Positions 24,919 to 32,672 of a DNA stretch of 64,000 nt are shown here, in pieces; position 1 is the first letter of the stretch, and each line of letters starts with the position of its first letter. The notes below the pieces were generated by a model that worked only from the letters and a program-made list of their open reading frames with translations, was not told the DNA's origin and did no database searches. The stretch is taken from the NCBI RefSeq assembly GCF_006912135.1, contig NZ_VIRS01000004.1, positions 310,001 to 374,000 of the forward strand. The letters are read 5' to 3'. This DNA is from Cryptosporangium phraense. GTDB lineage: Bacteria > Actinomycetota > Actinomycetes > Mycobacteriales > Cryptosporangiaceae. Made by a program: the position numbers and the translations under genes.

Positions 24919-25520
24919 ACCCTTCCCTGCTGGACCGGGCCCGGGAACTGGCGTCCGGCCCGCGGCGCATTCTCGGCCTCACCGGAGCCCCCGGCGCCGG
25001 CAAGTCCACGCTGGCCGCTTCGCTGGTCGAGGCGTTGGACCCGCTCGCCGTCCTCGTCCCGATGGACGGGTTCCACCTGGCCAACGAGGAGCTGCTCCGG
25101 CTCGGCCGGCGCGACCGCAAGGGCGCGGTCGACACGTTCGACGCCGCCGGGTACGTCGCTCTGCTCCGCCGTCTGCGCGACCCCGCCGACGACCTGGTCT
25201 ACGCCCCGCGCTTCGTCCGCGAGATCGAGGAACCGATCGCGTGCGCGCTCCCGGTTCCGTCCGCGGTGCCGCTCGTCGTCACCGAAGGCAACTACCTCCT
25301 GGTGGACGACGGCCCCTGGGCCGCCGTGCGCGGGCTCCTGGACGAGGTCTGGTACCTCGAAGTGGACGAGGAAGTGCGGATGGACCGGCTGGTCGCCCGG
25401 CACATCGCGTTCGGGAAGGAACCCGAGGCGGCCCGGGCCTGGAGCTACGGCACCGACCAGCGCAACGCCGACCTCATCGCGTCCACCAGAGCGCGCGCCG
25501 ACCGCGTCGTCCGGCCCTGA
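24915..25520 (+). CDS. Uridine kinase/FrcK-like P-loop kinase
   Basis: A 201-residue nucleoside or sugar kinase of the uridine kinase/pantothenate kinase-like P-loop group. Walker A is GLTGAPGAGKSTLA, followed by VLVPMDGFHLANEEL (substrate Asp), the RDRKGAVDTFDAAGYVALL region, and VVTEGNYLLVDDGPW. The DGFHLAN and F-D-A-A-G-Y pattern matches the kinases encoded with fructose or ribose uptake systems (FrcK). GTG start inside the stop of the PfkB gene. No transporter is adjacent, so the substrate remains open. Confidence 0.85.
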   Translation: MNPSLLDRARELASGPRRILGLTGAPGAGKSTLAASLVEALDPLAVLVPMDGFHLANEELLRLGRRDRKGAVDTFDAAGYVALLRRLRDPADDLVYAPRFVREIEEPIACALPVPSAVPLVVTEGNYLLVDDGPWAAVRGLLDEVWYLEVDEEVRMDRLVARHIAFGKEPEAARAWSYGTDQRNADLIASTRARADRVVRP

Positions 25521-25538
25521 AAAGTTCTTCGGGCGCGG

Positions 25539-25603
25539 TGTCGATCCGGCGGAACCTCGTTCGAGAGAGGGGTGAAGGGCCGGGAAGCGGCCCCGATCTC
25601 GAA
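25539..25603 (+). promoter_or_regulatory. ECF42-type promoter and structured leader
   Basis: TGTCGA at 25539-25544 and CGA at 25562-25564, 17 bases apart, match the reported ECF42 signature (TGTCGA at -35, CGA/TC at -10). This operon itself encodes an ECF42 sigma factor. Overlapping it is an inverted repeat: 25560-25572 pairs with 25591-25603 through 7 bp, a tandem G-A mismatch and 4 bp. Its 3' arm abuts the AAGGAG ribosome-binding site. Confidence 0.65.
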
Positions 25604-25612
25604 GGAGTCCGG

Positions 25613-26212
25613 ATGACCGTCACCGCCGCCGTGCGGCGAACCGACGCTCGCCTCTTGACCGCCGGCGCCGTCGCCGGGCCGCTCTACCTGGGGGTCTCGC
25701 TGATCGAAGCGTCGGTCCGCGACGGCTTCGATCCGACCCGGCACGCCTGGAGCCAGCTCTCCAACGGCCCGTACGGCTGGGTACACATCACGTTGTTCCT
25801 GGTCACCGGGTCTTTGGTGACGGCCGCCGCCGTCGGGCTGCACACCCGTGCGGGGCTGCCGCTCGGGCTGTACGGCCTCGGGCTGATCGGCAGCGGGATC
25901 TTCCGCGCCGATCCCGGGCGGGGCTTCCCGGCCGGGACGCCCGAGGTCGTGCCGATGAGCTGGCACGGCACGCTGCACTTCGTCTGCGGGGGCATCGGGT
26001 TCGTCGGGCTCGTGGCCGCGTGCTTCGTCGTCGCCCGGCGGTACCGGCCGGTCTTCTCCCGGGTCACCGGCGCGATGTTTGGCGTCGCGTTCGTGGCCCT
26101 GGCCGCCAGCGGCGGTGCGGCCTGGGCGCTGCTCGGGTTCACCGCCGCGGTGGTCCTGTCGTTCGTCTGGCTGACGCTGGTTTGTCTCCACTTCCGAGGA
26201 AAGGCCCTCTGA
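25613..26212 (+). CDS. DUF998 family membrane protein
   Basis: A 199-residue protein with about six TM helices and the DUF998 pattern: TAGAVAGPLYLGVSLIEA, then FDPTRHAWSQLSNGPYGWVH, then GIFRADPGRGFPAG. The function of the family is not established. AAGGAG stands six bases before the ATG. It is the first gene of the operon with the YCII-type DGPF protein and the ECF42 sigma factor. A membrane protein in this place may be a target or a sensor of the sigma factor; this is inference. Confidence 0.85.
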   Translation: MTVTAAVRRTDARLLTAGAVAGPLYLGVSLIEASVRDGFDPTRHAWSQLSNGPYGWVHITLFLVTGSLVTAAAVGLHTRAGLPLGLYGLGLIGSGIFRADPGRGFPAGTPEVVPMSWHGTLHFVCGGIGFVGLVAACFVVARRYRPVFSRVTGAMFGVAFVALAASGGAAWALLGFTAAVVLSFVWLTLVCLHFRGKAL

Positions 26213-26213
26213 C

Positions 26214-26579
26214 ATGCGATACCTGACTCTGCTGCGTGGCACCCACTCGACGACCCCGCCGCCGCCCGAGCTGATGGCCGCGATCATGACGCTCGGCGAG
26301 GAGGCGACGAAGTCCGGCGCGCTGCTCGACACGTCCGGGCTGGCCCCCAGCGCCAGCGGAGCCCGGGTGACGCTGGCCGGCGGCGAGCTCACCACCACCG
26401 ACGGTCCGTTCGCGGAGTCGAAGGAGGTCATCAGCTACGCGGTGTACGACGTCGGGGCCAAGGAGGAGGCCGTCGAGTGGGCGTCCCGGTTCCTCAAGGT
26501 GCACCGTGACCTCTGGCCCGGCTGGGAGGGCGAGGTCGACGTCCTCAAGCTGTTCGGTCCGGAAGACTTCCCGATGTGA
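26214..26579 (+). CDS. YCII-related DGPF-domain protein
   Basis: A 121-residue YCII/DGPF protein, a ferredoxin-like fold that typically accompanies ECF41/ECF42 sigma factors. The name-giving motif DGPF is at residues 63-66 (TTDGPFAESKEVISYAVYDV). Only one base separates it from the DUF998 gene. The sigma factor GTG overlaps its stop (GTGA). The DGPF proteins are the known targets of ECF42 regulation in Streptomyces; their biochemical role remains unclear. Confidence 0.92.
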   Translation: MRYLTLLRGTHSTTPPPPELMAAIMTLGEEATKSGALLDTSGLAPSASGARVTLAGGELTTTDGPFAESKEVISYAVYDVGAKEEAVEWASRFLKVHRDLWPGWEGEVDVLKLFGPEDFPM

Positions 26580-27808
26580 GTGTCGAATCGGTGCGGCGCG
26601 TCGTCGATGCGGTCTGGCGCATCGACGGCGCGCACATCGTGGCCGGCATCGCCCGCCTGGTGAACGACGTCGGGCTGGCCGAGGAGATCGCGCAGGACAC
26701 GCTGGTCATCGCGCTCGAGCAGTGGCCGCGCGACGGCGTACCGGACGACCCGGGGCCGTGGCTCCGGGCGACCGCGAGGCACCGGGCGATCGACGTGATC
26801 CGGCGTCGCACCCGGTACGCCGAGAAACTCCGGCTGTTCAGCCGCGACGCCGAGGGCGGGGTCGAGGACGGGACCGACCTGGACGACCACATCGGCGACG
26901 ACCTGCTCCGGCTGATCTTCACCGCGGCCCACCCGGTGCTCTCCACCGAGGGCAAGGTCGCGCTGACGCTGCGGCTGCTGGGCGGGTTGAGCACGGTCGA
27001 GATCGCGCGGGCGTTCCTGATTCCCGAAGCGACGGCCGCCCAGCGGATCGTCCGGGCCAAGCGGATGCTCTCCGGGGTCGGATTCACGATGCCGACGCCG
27101 GCCGAGACCGCCGAGCGGCTCGGCGCCGTGCTCGGCGTCGTCTATCTGATCTTCAACGAGGGGTACTCGGCGACGAGCGGGACCGACTGGGCGCGGCCCG
27201 CGCTCTGTTCGGAGGCGATGCGCCTCGGCCGGGTGCTGGCCGGCCTGCTGCCGGACGAACCCGAGGTGCACGGGCTGGTCGCGCTGATGGAGCTGCAGGC
27301 GTCCCGGCTGCCGGCCCGCACCGACGCCGACGGGCGGCCGGTGCTGCTCGGCGACCAGGACCGGCGCCGGTGGGACCGGCTGCTGATCCGCCGGGGCCTG
27401 GCCGCGCTCGACCGCGCCGAGACGCTCGGCGGCGGCCCGTACACGCTGCAGGCCGCGATCGCCGCCTGCCATGCCCGCGCGGTCTCGTCCGACGACACCG
27501 ACTGGGGCCGGATCGCCGCGCTCTACGAGGTGCTGGTGTACGTCCGGCCGTCGCCGGTCGTCCGGCTCAACCAGGCGGTCGCGGTCGGGAAGGCCGGGGA
27601 CCCGGCGCGGGGGCTGCGGATCGTGGACGCACTGAGCGCGGAACGCGCGCTGCGCGACTACCCCCAGCGCCCGGCCGTGCGAGGCGAGCTGCTGGCCCAG
27701 CTGGACCGCACGCCGGAAGCCGCGGCCGAGTTCCGCCGAGCCGCCACCCTCACCCACAACGAGAGCGAACGAACCCTCTTCGAAGCCCGAGCGGCCGAAC
27801 TCGGTTGA
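26576..27808 (+). CDS. ECF sigma factor, ECF42 group, with long C-terminal extension
   Basis: A 410-residue RNA polymerase sigma factor. Region 2 is RLVNDVGLAEEIAQDTLVIALEQWP with WLRATARHRAIDVIRRR. Region 4 is LRLLGGLSTVEIARAFLIPEATAAQRIVRAKRML. The remaining 220 or so residues form the helical, TPR-like extension characteristic of ECF42 (VYLIFNEGYSATSG is the conserved junction). In this group the extension is required for activity, and no anti-sigma factor is used. Regulation is probably autogenous through the TGTCGA-N17-CGA promoter in front of the operon. Confidence 0.95.
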   Translation: MSVESVRRVVDAVWRIDGAHIVAGIARLVNDVGLAEEIAQDTLVIALEQWPRDGVPDDPGPWLRATARHRAIDVIRRRTRYAEKLRLFSRDAEGGVEDGTDLDDHIGDDLLRLIFTAAHPVLSTEGKVALTLRLLGGLSTVEIARAFLIPEATAAQRIVRAKRMLSGVGFTMPTPAETAERLGAVLGVVYLIFNEGYSATSGTDWARPALCSEAMRLGRVLAGLLPDEPEVHGLVALMELQASRLPARTDADGRPVLLGDQDRRRWDRLLIRRGLAALDRAETLGGGPYTLQAAIAACHARAVSSDDTDWGRIAALYEVLVYVRPSPVVRLNQAVAVGKAGDPARGLRIVDALSAERALRDYPQRPAVRGELLAQLDRTPEAAAEFRRAATLTHNESERTLFEARAAELG

Positions 27809-27827
27809 GCCGCGAGCGGCGGACTCG

Positions 27828-29936
27828 TCACAGCGTGAATCGGGCCACCAGCTCGGTGAGGTGACGCGCGGTGCCGTTCAGCTCGTCGGCCGCCTGCTGG
27901 GAGTCGCGCACGGCGTCCCGGGTCGTGTCGACCGTGACCAGGACCGCCCCCAGGCTGCGGGCGATCTCGTCGCTCCGGTCGGCCGCGACCCCGACGTTGC
28001 GGCTCATCTCGCCGGTGGCCGCCGTCTGCTGCTCGACGGCCGCGGCGATCGCGGTCTGGAAGTCGTTGACCCGGGCGATCGCGCTCGAGATGCCCTCGAT
28101 CGCCGCCACCGCGTGCCGGGTGTCGTCGGCGATCTCCTCGACCCGCGCGGTGACGTCCTCGGTGGCCCTGGCGGTCTCCTGGGCGAGGTCCTTGACCTCG
28201 CTCGCCACCACCGCGAAGCCCTTGCCGGACTCGCCGGCCCGAGCCGCCTCGATCGTCGCGTTGAGCGCGAGCAGGTTGGTCTGTTCGGCGATCCCGTTGA
28301 TCGCCTTCACCACCTCGGCGATCCGGGTGCCGGACTCGCCGAGCTTCGCGATCACCTCCCCGGCCTGCTGGGAGAGCTGCACGCTCTCCCGCGCCACCTC
28401 GGCCGCCTCCTGCGCGTTCGTGGTGATCTCGGCGATCGCCGCGCCCATCTGCTCGGAGCTCTCGGAGACCATCTGGACGTTGTCGCTGACCTCGGAGGCC
28501 GCGTGCGTGGCCTCCCCGGTCTGCTCGGACGCCCGGCTCGACGAGCCGGCCAGCGCGGTCCCGGCGGCGGACACCCAACCGGCCGCCCCGGCCACGTCGG
28601 TCGACGCGCGGCTGATCCCGGAGAGCAGTTCACGCAGTTCACCGATCGCGGTGCGCAGCGCCGAGCCCATCCGGCCGATCTCGTCCGGCCCGTCGACCGA
28701 GACGTCGACGGTGAGGTCCCGGTGCGACAGCCCGACCAGGGACCCGGTCAGGCGCTCCATCCGGTCCGACAGCCGGTGGGCCCAGATCCAGGCGATCGCC
28801 CCGCCGATCGCCGCCAGCACGAGCCCGGCGATCACGAACGCCCAGAGCATGGCGTTGCGCTCGGAGTCGATCTGCTCGATCGCGTCGTCGTGGTCGGGCA
28901 GGTAGGACGCGACCTCGATCGCCCAGCCGTAGGCCGCGTAGTACGAGATCGCGACCCGGGTGGCGGCGGCCGTGGTGTTCTCGATGCCCGGCAGGCGGTA
29001 GTTCCTGGTGACGATCTGGTTCGCGTCGAGCCCGCCGGCCGTCTCGATGATCTGGCGCACGTACGTTTTTCCGTCGGCGTCCGTCTCGTCCAGAGCGTCG
29101 GCGCCGACGCGGTCGGGGTCGGTCGCGGCCAGGACGCGTCCCTGGTCGGCGGCGCCGGTGCTGTAGACCGTGACCCCGCCGTTCGTCCCGACCTTGGTCG
29201 CGGCGATCGCCGCGCGCAGCGAGGCGGTCGCCTCGGCCTGCGGAATCCCGACGTAGATGGCTCCGATCACCTGCCCGGACGCGTTCCGCAGCGGGTTGTA
29301 CGCAGTGACGTACCAGGTGTCGACGACCTTCGCGACGCCCCGGTACGGCTTGCCGCTCTTGATCGCCGCGGCCACCGCATTGGGTGACCCGTCGGCGGCC
29401 GTCGCCGGGATGTAGGTGCCGATCGCCCGGGCGCCGGTCTTCGTCCTGACGTTCGTCGCGACGCGGAGCAGGTCGCCGGCCGGGTTCATCCGCTGGAAGA
29501 CCGTGACCGTGCCGCCGACCATGCTGCGGATGTCGTCGACCAGCGGGGTCCGGACGCTCGGGCTGCGGTTCTGGCCGAGCCAGGTGCCGCCGACCAGCAT
29601 CCGGCGCAGCGTGACCGACCGGGCCGCCTGGCTGGTCTGGTTGATCGCGTTCCAGGTCACGGTGCTTCCCGAGAGGGTGGCCCCGCCACGCTGGGCCAGC
29701 ACGGTCGTGGCCACCGTCATACCGCTGTTGACCTGCGTCTGGATCGCCGCGCCGGCCGTGCTGGTCAGCCGGTCGACGCCCTGGGCGACGTGGTCCAGAT
29801 CGGCCGCGCTCAGGCTGGCGACGTTCTCACGGGCATGGTCACTGAAGCTGTTCGTCTGCCAGGCGCCGACGATGACGAGCACGATCGCCGTGCTCACCAC
29901 CCCGCCGACGCCCAGCAGAAGCAAACAGTGCTTCAT
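27828..29936 (-). CDS. Methyl-accepting chemotaxis protein with Cache sensor
   Basis: A 702-residue transmembrane chemoreceptor. TM1 lies near residues 4-22. It is followed by an extracytoplasmic Cache-type ligand domain (about 30-350), with GTYIPATAADGSPNAVAAAI, TWYVTAYNPLRNASGQVIGAIYVG and the later YAAYGWAIEVASYLP. TM2 (WAFVIAGLVLAAIGGAIAWIWAH) leads to HAMP and a signalling domain. The hairpin tip is EVVKAINGIAEQTNLLALNATIEAARAG in family terms (residue 540 region). The ATG at 29936 has GAGG eight bases upstream; an ATG 24 bases earlier has none. Chemoreceptors are rare in actinomycetes and point to a motile stage. No che gene is in the window. Confidence 0.92.
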   Translation of the reverse strand: MKHCLLLLGVGGVVSTAIVLVIVGAWQTNSFSDHARENVASLSAADLDHVAQGVDRLTSTAGAAIQTQVNSGMTVATTVLAQRGGATLSGSTVTWNAINQTSQAARSVTLRRMLVGGTWLGQNRSPSVRTPLVDDIRSMVGGTVTVFQRMNPAGDLLRVATNVRTKTGARAIGTYIPATAADGSPNAVAAAIKSGKPYRGVAKVVDTWYVTAYNPLRNASGQVIGAIYVGIPQAEATASLRAAIAATKVGTNGGVTVYSTGAADQGRVLAATDPDRVGADALDETDADGKTYVRQIIETAGGLDANQIVTRNYRLPGIENTTAAATRVAISYYAAYGWAIEVASYLPDHDDAIEQIDSERNAMLWAFVIAGLVLAAIGGAIAWIWAHRLSDRMERLTGSLVGLSHRDLTVDVSVDGPDEIGRMGSALRTAIGELRELLSGISRASTDVAGAAGWVSAAGTALAGSSSRASEQTGEATHAASEVSDNVQMVSESSEQMGAAIAEITTNAQEAAEVARESVQLSQQAGEVIAKLGESGTRIAEVVKAINGIAEQTNLLALNATIEAARAGESGKGFAVVASEVKDLAQETARATEDVTARVEEIADDTRHAVAAIEGISSAIARVNDFQTAIAAAVEQQTAATGEMSRNVGVAADRSDEIARSLGAVLVTVDTTRDAVRDSQQAADELNGTARHLTELVARFTL

Positions 29937-30010
29937 CTGCAGTCCCTCGATCCCGCGCATGCGCGACTGATCGGCGGGCCGGGACCGGACTCAAGTGCTC
30001 TGCTCCCGAA

Positions 30011-31564
30011 TTACTCCGGACTCGCTACCGACACCGGCTCGGACTGCCCGGTCTTCTCGGCCGTCCAGGCCGGCGCCTCGGCCGGAGTGTTGCTGCGCAG
30101 GCGCGTCAGAATGAGCGTCGCCAAGGCTCCGACCAGGGCGATCGCGGCCGCGAGCAGGAAGATCGTCCGCAGGCCGGTGGCGAAGGCCTGGTGCACCAGG
30201 TCCTCGGCCGCGCCGCGGGCCGCGGCCGGCGCGCTCTGCGCGACGACCCGCGCCTGACCGCCGGAGATCAGGTCCGCGACCCGGTGCGGGTCGTCCAGCG
30301 AGCCGTTGTCGCGGACGACCGACTCGACCCGGCCGGCGAACACCGCGCCGAGCACCGCGATCCCGAGCACGTACCCGAGCTGGCGGAACATCGTCACCGC
30401 ACCACCGGCCATGCCGCTGCGCTCGCGCGGCACGGCCGCGGTCGCCGCGGACGAGAGCGTCGGCATCGCCATCCCCACACCGATGCCCATCACGGCCAGG
30501 CCCGGCAGCAGGACGCTCCAGGACGAGCCGTCGCTGACCAGCGCCATCAGCGCACTACCGGCCCCGACCAGCGCGATCCCGATCCCGATGACGGTTCCGG
30601 CGGGAATCCGGTCGTGCAGGAACCGCCCGGTGAGCACGGAGACGACCAGCGAGAAGATCGACAGCGGCAGGAACACCGCGCCGGCCCCGATCGGGCCGAG
30701 TCCCAGCACCGACTGCACCCAGAGCGACGTGAACGCCATCGCGCTGAACGCGCCGGCCTGCAGCATGATCGCGCCGAGCATCAGGCCGGTGAACGCCGGT
30801 CGCTTGAACAGCGCCAGGTCGAGCATCGGGTAGGCGCGGGAGCGCTCGACCAGCAGGAACGCGGCCAGCGCGACCGCTCCGACGATCCAGGCGACGATCG
30901 CGGCGGTCTCGGTCCAGCCGTCCTCGGCCGCCCGGATCAGCCCGTAGGTGACCGCTGCGGCGGAGATCGTGAACGTCACCACGCCGGCCGGGTCGAGCTT
31001 CGCCGACGGGTCGCGGGTCTCCTTGAGCACCCGCATCGCCAGGACGAACGTCAGGATGCTGATCGGGATGTTGATCACGAAGATCGACGGCCAGCCGAAC
31101 GTCTCGGCCAGCAGACCGCCGAGGATCGGGCCGGCCGCCGCGGCGGCGCCGTTGATCGCGCCCCAGACGCCGAACGCGATGCCCCGGTCCTTGCCCGTGT
31201 ACGCGGTGTTGATCAGCGCGATCGTGGTCGCGAACATCGCCGCACCGCCGATGCCCTGCACCGCGCGGGCGGCGATCAGCGTCTCGGAGCTGGTGGCCAG
31301 CGCGCAGCCGAGGGAGGACAGCGCGAACAGCACCATCCCGACGAGGTAGACCCGTTTCCGGCCGAACCGGTCGGCCAGGGATCCGACGCCGAGCAGGAGC
31401 GCGGCCAGCGCCAACGCGTAGATGTCGATGACCCACTGGAGGTCGCCGAGGCCGGTCTGCAGGTCGGACGCGATGTCGGGCAGAGCGACGTTCACGATCG
31501 TGACGTCGATCAGCAGCATGAAGGTGCCCAACCCGATCGCGATCAGGGGCATCCACTTGCGCAT
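30011..31564 (-). CDS. MFS transporter, DHA2 (EmrB/QacA) family
   Basis: A 517-residue drug:proton antiporter with 14 predicted TM helices. Motif C-like and D1 patterns are visible: LLIDVTIVNVALPDIASDLQ (TM1), LADRFGRKRVYLVG (motif A), AVQGIGGAAMFATTIALI and GPILGGLLAETFGWPSIFVI (motif C). It exports hydrophobic compounds. It is divergent from an Lrp-type regulator with 151 bases between the starts. The leader contains a strong inverted repeat at 31584-31601. AGAGGA precedes the ATG. Confidence 0.93.
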   Translation of the reverse strand: MRKWMPLIAIGLGTFMLLIDVTIVNVALPDIASDLQTGLGDLQWVIDIYALALAALLLGVGSLADRFGRKRVYLVGMVLFALSSLGCALATSSETLIAARAVQGIGGAAMFATTIALINTAYTGKDRGIAFGVWGAINGAAAAAGPILGGLLAETFGWPSIFVINIPISILTFVLAMRVLKETRDPSAKLDPAGVVTFTISAAAVTYGLIRAAEDGWTETAAIVAWIVGAVALAAFLLVERSRAYPMLDLALFKRPAFTGLMLGAIMLQAGAFSAMAFTSLWVQSVLGLGPIGAGAVFLPLSIFSLVVSVLTGRFLHDRIPAGTVIGIGIALVGAGSALMALVSDGSSWSVLLPGLAVMGIGVGMAMPTLSSAATAAVPRERSGMAGGAVTMFRQLGYVLGIAVLGAVFAGRVESVVRDNGSLDDPHRVADLISGGQARVVAQSAPAAARGAAEDLVHQAFATGLRTIFLLAAAIALVGALATLILTRLRSNTPAEAPAWTAEKTGQSEPVSVASPE

Positions 31565-31583
31565 TTGGAGTTCCTCTTCCTAC

Positions 31584-31601
31584 CCCGGGCGCTCGCCCGG
31601 G
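31584..31601. promoter_or_regulatory. Inverted repeat in the MFS leader
   Basis: Perfect 8-bp arms CCCGGGCG and CGCCCGGG around CT, 20 bases upstream of the MFS ATG. A second repeat, CGCGCC-N5-GGCGCG, is at 31634-31650. Either could be the site of the divergently encoded Lrp-type regulator; a leader hairpin is the alternative. Confidence 0.4.
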
Positions 31602-31715
31602 TCCGGGACCTACTGTCCTGGAGGTTCGTTGCACGCGCCATCCAGGCGCGCGTGGGGCGACAGATCTCGACATCGGCGACGCCTTTTCGGCGGATACTCT
31701 CGACTCGGAGGGATC

Positions 31716-32672
31716 ATGCTCGACGAACTCGACCGTCAGATCGTCCACGCGCTGCAACTCGACGGCCGGGCGTCGTTCAGCCGGATCGCCGAGGTGCTCG
31801 GCGTCTCCGACCAGACCGTCGCCCGCCGCTACCGCCGGTTGCGGGCCGACGAGGAGCTGCGGGTGGTCGGCAACCTGAACACCTGGCGGATCGGTGCGAC
31901 GTCCTGGTACCTGCGCCTGCAGTGCACGCCGGACGCCGCCCAGTCGATCGCCGACGCGCTGGCCCGGCGTCCGGACACGGCGTGGGTGCGGCTGGCGTCG
32001 GGCGGCACCGAGATCAGTTGCGTCACCCGGTCGCGGACGAAGGCCGAGACCGACGCGCTGCTGCTCAACAAGCTGCACCGGACGCCGCGGATCGTCGGGA
32101 TCAGCGCGCACTGCCTGATCCACATGTTCTACGGCGGCCCCGACTCGCTCTTCACCAAGATCGGCGCGCTCACCGAGGAGCAGGTCGCGGCGATCAGCCC
32201 GCCGCACGACCCGCACGACGACGTGCCCGAGCTGGGACCGGGCGACCGTGCGCTGATCACCGCGCTCAACCGCGACGGCCGCGCCGGGCTGCCCGAGCTC
32301 GCCTCGGCGACCGGCTGGTCGGAGACGACCGTCCGTCGCCGGCTGACCGACCTCCGCCGGTCCGGTGCCCTGCATTTCGACGTGGACGTGCCCGGACCGG
32401 CGTTGGGGCTGCAGATGGAGGCGATGATGTGGCTGTCGGTGGCCCCGCACGCGATGGTCGAGGCCGCGGAGACGCTGGCGAGGCACCCGGAGGTGCCGTT
32501 CGTGGCCGCGACGACGGGCCCGTCGAATCTGGTGGCCAGTCTGGTGTGCAAAGACGTGGGGGCCCTGTACGAGTACCTGACCCAGCGCGTGTCGGCGATC
32601 CCGGCGATCCACCACATCGAGACCAACCCGATCGTCCGAACCCTGAAACGCGAGGGCGCGATCCTGCCCTAG
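31716..32672 (+). CDS. Lrp/AsnC family regulator with two HTH-RAM modules
   Basis: A 318-residue regulator made of two Lrp units in tandem. The first HTH is LDRQIVHALQLDGRASFSRI with VSDQTVARRYRRLRADEEL. The second begins near residue 175: GDRALITALNRDGRAGLPEL with WSETTVRRRLTDLRRSGAL. The C-terminal RAM-like ligand domain ends in IPAIHHIETNPIVRTLKREG. GGAGG precedes the ATG. It is divergent from the MFS exporter, its probable target. Its stop codon interlocks (CTAG) with the stop of the convergent acyl-CoA dehydrogenase gene. Confidence 0.9.
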   Translation: MLDELDRQIVHALQLDGRASFSRIAEVLGVSDQTVARRYRRLRADEELRVVGNLNTWRIGATSWYLRLQCTPDAAQSIADALARRPDTAWVRLASGGTEISCVTRSRTKAETDALLLNKLHRTPRIVGISAHCLIHMFYGGPDSLFTKIGALTEEQVAAISPPHDPHDDVPELGPGDRALITALNRDGRAGLPELASATGWSETTVRRRLTDLRRSGALHFDVDVPGPALGLQMEAMMWLSVAPHAMVEAAETLARHPEVPFVAATTGPSNLVASLVCKDVGALYEYLTQRVSAIPAIHHIETNPIVRTLKREGAILP

